NCBI GenBank assembly: GCA_963989385.1 | Contig: OZ022510.1 | Location: forward strand, 34,167,448 to 34,231,447 | Origin: Ctena decussata | Taxonomy: Eukaryota > Mollusca > Bivalvia > Lucinida > Lucinidae | Length of the DNA: 64,000 bases | Reading direction: 5' to 3' | Part shown: positions 27,501 to 37,200 of the stretch, piece after piece | How positions within the stretch are numbered: position 1 is the stretch's first letter | How the letters are laid out: the number at the start of each line of letters is the position of its first letter | Program-made: the position numbers and the translations under genes | The notes under the pieces: model-generated | Database searches by the model: none | Seen by the model: only the letters and a program-made list of their open reading frames with translations | Told to the model about the DNA's origin: nothing

Positions 27501-29599
27501 AAATCCACCAGGAGAACTTATTAAGTTAATAGAGACTAAAATGTATAAGTTTTTATGGAGTAACGGCCCAGACAGAATTAGCAGGAAGAACATTATCAAG
27601 AATATACAAGCAGGTGGACTGAGAATGGTAAATGTCAGTGTATTCATAACTTCATTAAAAGTTACATGGTTAAGGAGATTGATAATGTTTTCTGAGACTG
27701 ACACCTGGAGTAGTTTAAGTAAAATAAATTTCACTAAGTTACTTTCGATGGGTGATACATATTGTAATACATTAATAAGGCAGATACAAAATCCTTTCTG
27801 GAAGAATATCTTAGAAAGTTGGAAACATTATTTGAAATCAGTAAAAATCGATAGTCCAGTAAAAATTTTGTTTTCACCTTTATGGGGTAGCTCCAAAATA
27901 CATGTAAATGAAAATGACACGTATTTTGTTAAGGACTGGTATAACAAAGGTATAAGAAATATTATTGATTTGATTAACGAAAACGGAGAATTATATGGCT
28001 TTCAAGAATTTAAGCAAAAATATAATATATTAGGAACCTATTTAGACTATATGCGTTTGATATATAAAATTCCTAGGCAGTGGAAAAATGAGATTCAACA
28101 AGATCCATTTAAAATCTCTTTAATGTTATATCATGTGCCTATAAATAGTTACGTTTTTTCGATTTTAAGAAGTAGGCGTGGTTGTAGAGACATATATGAT
28201 AAAATGATTCCAGTAAACGAGATTATACTGCCAAATAAATGGATTAATGAAATTGGCGAAATTACAGTCGACGAGTGGAAAAAGATTAATAGGGATCTTA
28301 TCTTTATTAAAGATATAAAATTACGAGACTTTCAATTTAAGATAAACAATCGAATATTGGTTACAAATACCTTTTTGCATAAAATAAAAAGAAAGGAAAG
28401 CTCACTTTGTTCATATTGTAATTTAGAAGCAGAAAGCATATTACATTTATTGTATTCCTGCGAAAAAATAACACAGTTTTGGATTGAAATTCAACAATGG
28501 TTAAGAAGAAAAGCCAATTACATTTTCCACATTGATAAGAAAAATATAGTGTTTGCATCCACTTCTCAAGTACTTATAAATTATATCATTATTGTTGGAA
28601 AATATTATGTTTATAAAAGTAAGTTTTATTTGAAAAATGTAAGCATAAAAGGATTTGAAAACTTTTTGAAGCAAAAATTTGAAAATGAAATGTACATATC
28701 AAAAATTACGAGAACCTACGAACATTTTTTAGGAAAATGGTCTTTACTGTACAATTATATGATACATTTATAATAAGAATGGTTGAACTAGTCATAAAGA
28801 TAGTGTGTCATAAGATATAATAGTTCAAGATATAGAAACTTAGTAAATTTAGTATTACTAGTACTGCAATGGTTACACAGAGTGTGTTGCTTTGGCTATC
28901 AGTAATTTTCAAGAATCTAAATATTTCCCATATTGGTCCTGTTAGGTGTCGTAGGAGCATTGTATTTAATGGAAGGGGATGCTTTTTAGTAGTAAAATAG
29001 TTATTGTGAACACCTCCTTTTAAAGGTATTTGAGAAAATTATTATATTTGCGGGGGAAGTAATTTTGCCTACACTCTCACTGGGTGTGAGCTGGTGGGGG
29101 AGAGAATTTGCTCCTTTATGAGTTGATTCTGAAAAGAATTTGCTCCTTTATGAGCAAAGGGATTAACTCCTCCAGAAGTGGATACTTTTCCTCTGAGAGT
29201 GGACCTCAATTCAAAGAACCACATATTGCCCCTATGATCACTAGGATCAACTCTTAAAGGAAGGAATTTGCTCCTTCCGGGAGCAAATTCTTTCCTATAG
29301 GAGTGGTCTTCAATGCAAAGGGTTGCCTTGTCCACATAAGCAAACAGGAATTAATGTTAGCTACTTAACGGAAAGCGACAGGGGTGTGTATTAGAACACG
29401 GGCACCTGTTGGGATTAATAGGGTATGTCAACTACTTGTTTGGGTATGTTCTGAATGAAAAAGTAGCTCAGCTGTCTTTACACGGTATGTGTTGCAGAAT
29501 TATTTCTGTGGTTTATATGTACATTTGTGTATGATTTGTGTTCTTTGTTGTATTGAGACAAACAGAATAAACTATACCAAAATTAAAAAAAAAAAAAAA
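24556..29599 (+). mobile_element. L1/Tx1-like LINE insertion with 11-bp target duplication
   Basis: TTCTGCGAATA flanks both sides (24545-24555 and 29600-29610), and the right copy directly follows a 3' A tract (about 29585-29599). The 5.0-kb insert holds one long frame for endonuclease and reverse transcriptase, a 360-bp leader and an 800-bp 3' region. No ORF1 is present, so it is 5'-truncated or an ORF1-less lineage. The 3' region includes several GAATTTGCTCC/GGAGCAAATTC palindromes (29105-29310). Confidence 0.85.
24919..28773 (+). CDS. LINE ORF2: endonuclease-reverse transcriptase
   Basis: Open for about 1,285 codons with no internal stop. The frame runs upstream of the first ATG: SIYSQNTRGLQCTQKRRDVF and YNIICLQDVHLENK at 24940-25060 are the usual N-terminus of an APE-type endonuclease. 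That domain continues with GDWN at 25345 and SDHSG at 25609. An Asn-rich spacer (25770-25840) follows, then the reverse transcriptase: SPGSDGFTAEFFKFFW, NWRPISLLNVVYK, QKGFISGRF, GCRQGDPISP and catalytic YADD at 27112-27123. The C-terminus has a Cys-Cys-His-Cys knuckle (CSYC at 28408, then HLLYSC). Motif wording fits the L1/Tx1 group. Host defence or element activity cannot be judged. The start codon is unclear. Confidence 0.9.
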   Translation, partial: LVIESKISIYSQNTRGLQCTQKRRDVFHYLRQKKYNIICLQDVHLENKTESYIKNEWGYSMFMAGLTSNKRGVMILLNNNFEHEVGRVLKDPNGNYIILEITIKGQKITLVNIYGPNEDQPKFYVNIREIISEFNNELTIICGDWNLVLDTDLDCNNYKNVNNPKAREAVREFLHDGEYIDAWRVCNEDKKGYTWRKLNPEIKQARLDFFLNSWLTFHFLDDCEITSGYRSDHSGVLLKLNFFEQARGKGYWKFNNSLLKDQEYVKIIKKTIHEVLDLHVKEDNNYNNNNDNNNNDKDNNNINNYQNKEFIVNDQLLLETILMMIRGESIKYSSYKKKYSEKVENKLEKEIKTIEEKITNRLNEITQEDLNDLDQKKNELSELRKIKLEGVMLRSRCRYEQLGEKASGYFLNLENRNFVDKVISKLVDSNGNEYIDTKDILNLQKQYYQDLYKEQIDIDDVPIKDKIGENSCKLSDEESMLLEGDITYDELASALKNMKNSKSPGSDGFTAEFFKFFWVDLGKFILRSVNYAYKNESLSVTQRQGVITCTPKPNKPRHLLKNWRPISLLNVVYKLMSSVIANRIKSVLDKLINKDQKGFISGRFIGENIRMIYDILFETKQQNIPGLLISIDLQQAFDTISWKFIDKTLDYFNFGPSIKKWIKLFQTGSESCILQNGHMSDYFLLQRGCRQGDPISPYIFILCVEVLAKMLKNDEQMNGIKINNNEYILSQYADDTQIFLDGSEKSLKQLMYILNQFYNMSGLKINEDKTKALWVGSMCKSEKRICKEYNLDWDQKPLKILGVTFTAEVFDIWEQNVKEILHKMSTLIAIWSKRKLTLPGKVTVLKSLILSKFTHLFLALPNPPGELIKLIETKMYKFLWSNGPDRISRKNIIKNIQAGGLRMVNVSVFITSLKVTWLRRLIMFSETDTWSSLSKINFTKLLSMGDTYCNTLIRQIQNPFWKNILESWKHYLKSVKIDSPVKILFSPLWGSSKIHVNENDTYFVKDWYNKGIRNIIDLINENGELYGFQEFKQKYNILGTYLDYMRLIYKIPRQWKNEIQQDPFKISLMLYHVPINSYVFSILRSRRGCRDIYDKMIPVNEIILPNKWINEIGEITVDEWKKINRDLIFIKDIKLRDFQFKINNRILVTNTFLHKIKRKESSLCSYCNLEAESILHLLYSCEKITQFWIEIQQWLRRKANYIFHIDKKNIVFASTSQVLINYIIIVGKYYVYKSKFYLKNVSIKGFENFLKQKFENEMYISKITRTYEHFLGKWSLLYNYMIHL

Positions 29600-30329
29600 T
29601 TCTGCGAATAAATCTGAAAAAAATAATATTGTTATTGAAAATTTACGTAGTGCTGAAGGTGCATTATTGCATACTGAAGAGCGTCCTAGCAATTATTTAT
29701 TCCAACTTTTTCTCAAATTGTAATGTAGATCAGATGAAAACGGTAGCTTTTTCTCAAATGTACAAAGTAAATGTACACTGGACGCATTTATTAAACATAG
29801 GGTAGGCAAGCATACCTATGTTAACGCCTACAGTATAAATAATACATTACTGAAATGATCAGTGGTGTGTAGATGAAATTGTTCAACCTTGTTAAAATAA
29901 TTTTACCTGTCTCACCTGTGTGTTTTGACCAAAAGAAATTGGACACAGACTGCATCTTTTTTCATCCGCCCAACCTAATAATGTGTGAAAGAGTTTGAAA
30001 AAATAATTGCTAGGACGCTCTCCATTATGCAACAAGGTACTCTAAGCACTAAGTATATTTTCAATAACGCTATTATTTTTTCAGATTTATTCGCAGAAAA
30101 TTTCCCTTTGATCTTTCCTTATAAAAACACTTTTTAACATTAACAAATGCTGCATTTTGGGATTCTAAATTATGAGAAACAACATATAAAAAGGCATCTG
30201 CTAAGTTTTGGAAAGATCAGTGTTATTTTGAGTATTTTATGCAGATTTTTGTCTTTGTTCAAAATCAGTGATTATCACCACCTTAAAGGAACAATACTTA
30301 TATTATTGTTCGCCGGTATGGGTTGATTC

Positions 30330-30407
30330 CATATGGGAATACCAGATGGGGGAATGCATAATCATTTCCACCCAAAATTAAACCACAGCCATAACTTTAA
30401 GTCTCCG
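30330..30407 (-). pseudogene. ALP: Decayed fragment of an alkaline phosphatase terminal exon
   Basis: Aligns with the acceptor side of gene 2's last exon (34225-34310). Shared strings on the + strand include CATAATC-TTTCCACC, AAAATT and GGGGAAT, spaced alike, with indels that break the frame. Its continuation is lost 45 bp to the left at the TTAA-flanked element ending at 30282. It implies a third, now dead, copy in the cluster. Confidence 0.7.
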
Positions 30408-31164
30408 TAGTCCTATCAGCGGTAAAAACGCCTAAACTCAAATCATTGTAAAAAGCGGTCCAATCTTCACGTTTGGTAATAAAATGTGGGATGGTGTGCA
30501 TAAATTGAGTCATATGACTGGTAAGAAGTAGAGAAAACAAGTTTTCGAAAAATAACAAATCGCTTCACTAAATACAATTTCCTGTTCTGGTTTCCCGTCT
30601 AGCAATAATATATAAACATAAGCGGGATAGTGATTGGGACTCCATGCCTGTACATTGTATTTATACCATTTTATGAAATCGAAAGTAGGTTATTTTAGTT
30701 GCCAACTAAAATGACCCAAATAACTTTTCAAACCTTTTTATGCGAAACTCAAGGATGTTTTATTTTTTAAAGCTGGCTAATCACGGTCATTTACAATTAC
30801 GATACTATAGTGAGAAGCTTGCAGCAATACCTCATGATAATTGTTTTTCCTGCTGATAGAGCAATGGGGCCTTTAAAAGTGAACCTTCATAGTTTCACCT
30901 TCTACATTTATAATGCGATCGCATCCTTGTATTCGTTTGCGGGGGATGGAGCGTACACTACGAAAACAAAACAAATTGAATACAACAAAACAAAGAAAAG
31001 AATAGTTAGTTTGTTTTAATGTGTAAAAAAGATACATTTTGAAGTCCATAAAGATATTTACACAGTCATATAAAAAAGTCGTACAATTGAATTTCTAGCA
31101 TATAAAAATTCATTTAACGAAAAGATAAATGGAAACATACATCTGATAGGTAATCATACTTTAA
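30408..31164. other. Intergenic, no gene supported
   Basis: Possibly further decayed intron of the third copy, but no other exon remnant was recognised. Confidence 0.35.
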
Positions 31165-31384
31165 CTGAGCCGCGACACAAGAAAACCAACAATGTGGTTG
31201 TGCACCTAGCACAGACACTCCGATCAGTCTGGGCATCCGCTGTCAGCATGGAGGTAGCTAAGACCCTAAGCTACCCTTTAAGCGCTAAGCAGAGAGTCTG
31301 ATCGGACTGGGCGGATACTCAAGCTGATCCGAGTCTGTGCTAGGCGCACATACATATTGTTGGTTTTCTCGTGTCTCGGCTCAA
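31165..31384. mobile_element. Family A inverted-repeat element
   Basis: TGAGCCGCGACACAAG to CTCGTGTCTCGGCTCA, with about 20 bp deleted from the left inner arm. Confidence 0.8.
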
Positions 31385-32486
31385 CTATGTTGCGTAGGAA
31401 ACATCGTACAATGAATTGAGGTGTGGGATCTTACATGTATAAATGAACATCCATTTCTAGTGTTTTGCCGCTGACAGGCTGTCGTCGCTGTGAGTTCGAG
31501 CTTTGGCCGGTGCACAAGTCAGAAAACCGAATCTTTTCCTCCGCTTTTTTTTCTTCCCTACCTTTGCTTAACGGTCGGCTCGAACTTAATCAAATATCCT
31601 AATATCCTTACAAGTACAGTAAGACCTCATCTAAAATATCAAGCATCTAATGAAATAATAAGAAAAATGTTGGTAGAATAATGTTGATAAATTTTAATAT
31701 TGTATAAAACATTTTTTTTATTTTCTGGCTACTACAGACGTGATATTATTGTTGTTTATTTGTCTTTAATGGTGATGCAGAATATCTGATTGAAACTCAC
31801 ATTCCAGTCCCCGTGGAGCTTTGAGAGACCAGTAATAAAACCTAGCAATCTTGTTGAATGTACTCTTGAATTCGTAAATTTACTAGTATGAAGAGTCTTC
31901 TGTTCGAAAATATCGATATTTGTGGTCAATTTGCAATTCCTCGAAGATTCTTCGATTTTCATACTAATACGTATTTGTTAAATCAGTTTCAAATTTAATA
32001 GTGGAAATAATGTATTTGAAATCACTTATTATATAGAACTTTATCTACAGTAACAATGGTATACAGATTATACAAGTCGCAGACTTTCTTCTGAATCCCT
32101 TTCAAGCTACTGTAAAATAGGTTATCTTATTGTGAATTTGTATTGTTTTGTATATGTAGAGTAATTTGAATAAAATATTGTTTACACTAATAAGAATAAT
32201 GTATGATGAAATATTTGGATTCTTCATGTATGAAAGTATCCCAGATTAAAGATAATTTCCAACATTATTATTATTATGAAAAATCTTTACTACTAAATGT
32301 TAATCATCCTAAAAAGTTGAAGTTGCTATCGGTCGAAAGGTCAACAGATATTGCCTTGCTTTTGTGAAAATGCAACTTTATCCAAAACAGACGTTATACG
32401 GCCCATATTATTTCCACTGATATTACCATTGATATCATGTTTGAAATCGTGCTACCGTGCATGACGGAGACATTAGTCAACTCGAG
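31385..32486. other. Intergenic, nothing recognised
   Basis: AT-rich; short random frames only. Confidence 0.4.
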
Positions 32487-32523
32487 TGGATGGATGGATG
32501 GATGGATGGATGGATGAATGGAT
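32487..32523 (+). repeat. (GGAT)n microsatellite
   Basis: About nine units of GGAT, the last imperfect. Confidence 0.9.
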
Positions 32524-32872
32524 TGTGTCTGAAATAGCCGTTAAACGACTATTTAGCCATCCATCCTCCCAAGTTGTTTAATTAATTTCTTTTTCACTTT
32601 TGCTTGGTACCATACTACTAAATGGCTATAAGACATGATATCAGTGAATCTAAAATTTACATTCTTGGCGTATTTATGGTAAAGCCCTATAGTAAACCAT
32701 TGGAACGTAATGCAGTTTACATTCCAATAATTACATTGAGCCATGCGACGTCACCTGATTTTAATGATGGCAAAATAAACCGTGGCTATCTACATCTGAT
32801 TGGGCGTCGGTGACGTCATTGACGTTGTTCCGCTGTTAGCAGAAACCATGCGTGTAAATGTTTTTAGTGCTT

Positions 32873-33310
32873 TAATCTTACCGCTTATATAAAATTTTCC
32901 ATCAAGGTTTCGATTTTAACGAATGTTAATTTAAGCAATGAACTTAACTTTTCTGACGTCAATCGAAGTGTAAACTACATTGGGTCACTAAAAAGTTTAC
33001 ATGAGCCCCTTCGGGGTTCATCCACTATGCACGGAAGGGTTTCTTACTTGTCCTTCATAAAACTAAGCCTTACAAGATACAATTATATGTTTGCCTTATG
33101 ATGTTTTTCGGTATAAATACATTATAAATAATGATTTAACCTTAACGATTATATAAAGCTTTCATCAAGGTTTTGATTGAAACGAATGCTGATTTAAGTA
33201 AAGAACTTAACTTTTCTGACGTTAATCGAAGTGTAAACTACATTGGGTTACTAAAAGAGCTAACATGAGCCCCTTCGGGATTCATCCACTATACACGGAA
33301 GGGCTAGACA
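32873..33310 (+). repeat. Imperfect tandem duplication, offset about 263 bp
   Basis: GAACTTAACTTTTCTGACGT recurs at 32940 and 33203. ATGAGCCCCTTCGGG followed by TTCATCCACTAT and ACGGAAGGG also occurs twice. Units are about 85% alike, separated by unrelated filler. Confidence 0.75.
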
Positions 33311-33480
33311 GGTGCCGTAGTCGAGTGGAAGGTCGTGAATTCGCGGCTCACCGTCGCCAGCCGAGGACTGAAAAACTCTGTCAACCCAGCAGTAAATGGA
33401 AACTTTTTTCGGATCAGGGAAGGATAAAGCAGCGAAAGGAGAGAGATAGGCTCCGCCTTTTATCAGCTGTGCCCAAGATA
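33311..33480 (+). mobile_element. SINE-like sequence (family K)
   Basis: GTGCCGTAGTCGAGTGGAAG looks like a tRNA A-box region. The body CAGCAGTAAATGGAAAC and CGGATCAGGGAAGGATAA matches 54220-54260, where the same family carries an inserted palindrome. Confidence 0.5.
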
Positions 33481-33577
33481 CAGTGGGTCTCTAACTGCCC
33501 CTTATGACTATTAGGATATGGGAAATATTTACCTTTATCCTTTTCTACATTGGATTGAAATGGAAGTGCTGCTTAGA

Positions 33578-33977
33578 TAGGGGAGAGTCGGGTAACTTCG
33601 GACTGGCTGGTAAATTCGGACATATCATGGCAAACAATGAAAATCCAGATGAGACGGCTGATCATGAGCCGTCTCATCAGGATTTTCATTGTTTAACCGG
33701 TTAACTTTGTTTTAATTCCAAACAACTGACATATAAAGGAAACAATGTCACTGTCCGAATTTACCCGCTGTCCGAAGTTACCCGACTCTCCCCTATTGTC
33801 TCTTAGGGTAAATTCGGACATATTATGGCAAACAATAAAAATCCAGATGAGACGGCTCTTGATGAGCCGTCTCATCAGGATTTTCATTGTTTGTCCGGTT
33901 AACTTTGTTTTAAATTCAAACAAGTGACATATAAAGGAAACAATGGCACTGTCCGAATTTTTCCGACTCTCCCCTAT
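33578..33977. mobile_element. Family E MITE, tandem pair, next to the gene 2 stop
   Basis: Copy 1 (33578-33796) has the perfect ends ATAGGGGAGAGTCGGG / CCCGACTCTCCCCTAT. Copy 2 (about 33797-33977) shares the right end and lacks the outer left end. Both have the GAGACGGCT / AGCCGTCTC centre. The pair begins 20 bp beyond the stop codon of gene 2 and so lies in its 3' UTR. Confidence 0.8.
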
Positions 33978-33997
33978 TGTCTCGTAGGGTGTCACTG

Positions 33998-34287
33998 TCA
34001 TGCAAATACTAGCGACTGCAGTACTGCTGCAAAAATTAGGACTGACTGTGACATCTTTGTGTTAGATCCCGCGTTGGTTCCATCGTCTGTAGTCATTCGG
34101 TCACATTTTCCACGATACGGTCCGATGCACGCCGAAAATGCCATCACGTGGGCGATGTAGTTCTGCTCGTGAACACCGTAGAAAAGGTGTGACATCGGTC
34201 CTACTGCATAGATGGGCACATCTTCACCGGCATGGGATGATTTGGGTGTAATAGGAACACCAGAGGGGAATACATAATCCTTTCCAC
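33998..34287 (-). CDS. ALP: Gene 2 terminal exon
   Basis: Residues 414-508 and TGA stop. [18 protein letters not shown] supplies His431; [20 protein letters not shown] follows. Ends in a hydrophobic tail typical of GPI attachment. The acceptor on the - strand is CAATTTTAG. Confidence 0.95.
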
Positions 34288-37200
34288 CTAAAATTGAGCC
34301 ACAAGTAGTGAGTGTTTGCACTGTTTTGCAATACTTCATAGGGACCTGGGTCCGAGGTTATGAAACTTGAGAATAATCTCAAACTCAAAATAAAGCACAC
34401 TCATTGGCTGCTTCCGAGCATGTGCTAGGAAGCAGCCAATTTGTGTTTGAGAATGTACACATGCTCAGAAGCAGCCAATCTGTGTGCTTTATTTTGAGTT
34501 TGAGAATGTACTCAAGTTATATAACCTCTGGGCCTGGTAATTCCTAGGTAAAACGGATCACGCACAGGCCAGACTACCCTAGCCCAGCCACTGGGCGAAG
34601 AAGTTATATCACTGAGCCATTTTATTTTCCCAGTTCTTACAGCTAGTCTTTACTTATAGCTCGACTTCTTCGATGAATGGATATATCAGAAAAGGGACAG
34701 ATTCAAGTTTAATAGACTGGCCAGAAAAAGGAAACACACAAACAAAAAAAAAAAAACGTCTTTTTCTATCAAAAACGGTAAACCTTTTCATTATCAGACT
34801 AGCGCTAGTCTAAGACTACCCCTTTGCTGGCTGATTAAAGTATACTATAGTTTGCATACACCTTGACACTACTTCTGACTTGGAACGGTTTAAATGATAG
34901 TCTACGATACCATTATCATATACAGTTGACTCTCGTATCTCAAACACTGATATCTCAAAGTACCCTCTTATAGCAAACACATACAGATTGGATGCATTTC
35001 CTGTTTTTCTTTACATTTCAACTCTTGTTATCTCAAACAATGGTATCTCAAAGTAAATTTTCTGGGACTAGAAAATTTACATTGACATATCAGTAGTTTG
35101 AGATGAACTTTGACCTTGACATATCGAGAGTTGGCTTTACCTAGCCTTGGTGAAGCAATCTGGGTGGATGCCCAGGCTGATCTGAGTCTGCGCTGGGCGC
35201 ACAACCACATTGTTGGTTTTCTCGTGTCGCGGCTCATAAAGTTTAGACATATTTCGTATTCTTATTTAAATTTCAAGTCCAGATATCTCAATCTATCGAT
35301 ATCTAAAAGTAAATTTTTGGGACCAGAAAATTTACTTTGAAATATCGGTAGTTTGGGATTAAATTCCGACTTTGAGATATCGAGAGTTGACTCTATAGCA
35401 AAAAAATTATATAAAATTATTACTCAACCTACATAATTTGAATGAATCTTATCAATAAGGTACGTGTCCACAGTACCTTATTAGAATTTAGTACGCTGAC
35501 ATGAAGAAAAAGATGCAGAGAGAAAGAAAACTTACTCAAATCAACACCCGTTAGGTTCTCCCTTCCCTCGGTGTAGCCAGGTCCGTTACTGTACATCAGA
35601 GTAGTATATGGCTTGCCATCATCTGCCGGTCTAGCGGACAGTGGCTCTGCCAGTCCTGTATAAGAGGCGAGGGTTGGTTTTAAACTCTCTATTGTAGGCA
35701 CAAGTCTTATAAACTCATTTTCTAGATTTATCAAGTTTACCGAGCCAAATTTGCAGAAGGCTTCTTAGCAAATAGCCCTACTGATTAGATTACGATTCCC
35801 GTTAACCGATTATCAATTCTCCCTATCAATTTTTACTTATTTTTCCATTTCAACAAAGTTTCTTAATCGAACTGACTTTAATACCTTAAAAATAGTTTTC
35901 CGTCTAGGTATAACCACAGGAGTCTGAAATTCCGTCAATAAAATAAAAAAAATGCAAATTCTACAGAATCGCGTTCATATTTATACATATATGTATTATA
36001 AAAAGACAGGAATGCAATGCCTTTTTTACCCCACCCACCACGAAAACTCGTTCCCAACACGTTTTCAAGTAGTAAACAGCAAAAAGCGTTCCAATGTACG
36101 TAGCGGTTACTTGTAACAAAATGTTTTCTATCATCCGCAACCTACAATCCATCAGTATGTATTTCAAGAAAGCCACAAAAGAAGATAAAATTTGGCGACT
36201 AACAGCGAATCTGTTTTCTGAGAAACCATGTCCTGTTTACATTTGACAGCGCGTGAGCGGGCGCATTTAATTGGACGAGACGCATTTAATTGGACGAGGA
36301 TAATGGCACGACGGTCGTGCGGATAAGAATCATTATCACCAACACGGTCGGGCCTTATTCGCACGCCGGCGATTATATATTCCATCATAGATGCGATGGC
36401 CTTTCTTAGAAATGGTTTCATACAACACAGTTTCGGTAATTCATATGGAGGATTCAAAATAACTAAAAACTGGTCAAAACATTTTATGACCGACTTTCTG
36501 TTGTTAAAACATCTGATATCCGGATCCCAGCTGTACCTTTATGGGGCACAATCTTATTTTTGGCATGTTCCAGTTCGACATGAATAGGTTGCATCAATTA
36601 TATATGTGTATGTTGAAAAGGTATTCCGTCAAGATGAGGCATCAAAAGGATGTTAAGGCCGAATGCTACAAGTCCATAAGCCGACCACAGCTCGAGTATG
36701 CTTCGACGGTATGGGACCCAGTGACAAAATTCAACATAGCCAAACATAGTCTGTATAGAGGCGTGCCGCCAGATTTTGCTTAACCGACTAACGCCGAACC
36801 AGCAGTGTCACTTCAATTTGGCCAGAACTTGGTTGGGAGGACCTTAAATCGAGGCGACACCAGAGCAAAGTCACAATGATGTAAAGGATCGTCAATAACC
36901 TCGTTGAAATCCCTCCAGGCCAGTACCTGACAGCCACAGGAGTAGCAACTAGAGGACACTATGAACTATTCCTTCCAATATTTTGCTCCATCAACGCCTA
37001 CCAGGGACCCTTCTTTCCACCAACAAGCCGTCTCTGGAATGGCCTGCCTGCCAATGTCATATCAGCACCGACTTTGGATGACTTCAAGCTCCTTGTCAGT
37101 GCAGGTATCCTAAGACCGTGATTGTGAACAATATGTTTTTATCTGGTTTTAACTGTACATAAGAACCTCCCAGCACAAATGTTTTAAGGTTGTTCACAGT

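Larger units (their letters stand above)
24374..30282. mobile_element. Palindromic TTAA-flanked element interrupted by a LINE
   Basis: TTAA lies at both ends (24370-24373, 30283-30286) next to inverted GGTGGTGAT / ATCACCACC. The arms are long: AAAAAGTGTTTTTATAAGGA with AAGATCAAAGGG on the left is reversed at about 30105-30140. The arms continue through AATTTTCTGCGAATAAATC to 29611-29700 and about 29995-30085, around a ~290-bp centre. With the LINE removed the element is about 0.85 kb. TTAA duplication points to a piggyBac-like mover; no transposase is present. Confidence 0.75.

Noticed and set aside
27300..27734. 144-codon - strand frame
   Set aside because: Shadow of the LINE reverse transcriptase on the opposite strand.
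35961..36176. 71-codon - strand frame as a host gene
   Set aside because: The 90% identical copy at 48303-48645 has stops in the same frame, so it is treated as a repeat.
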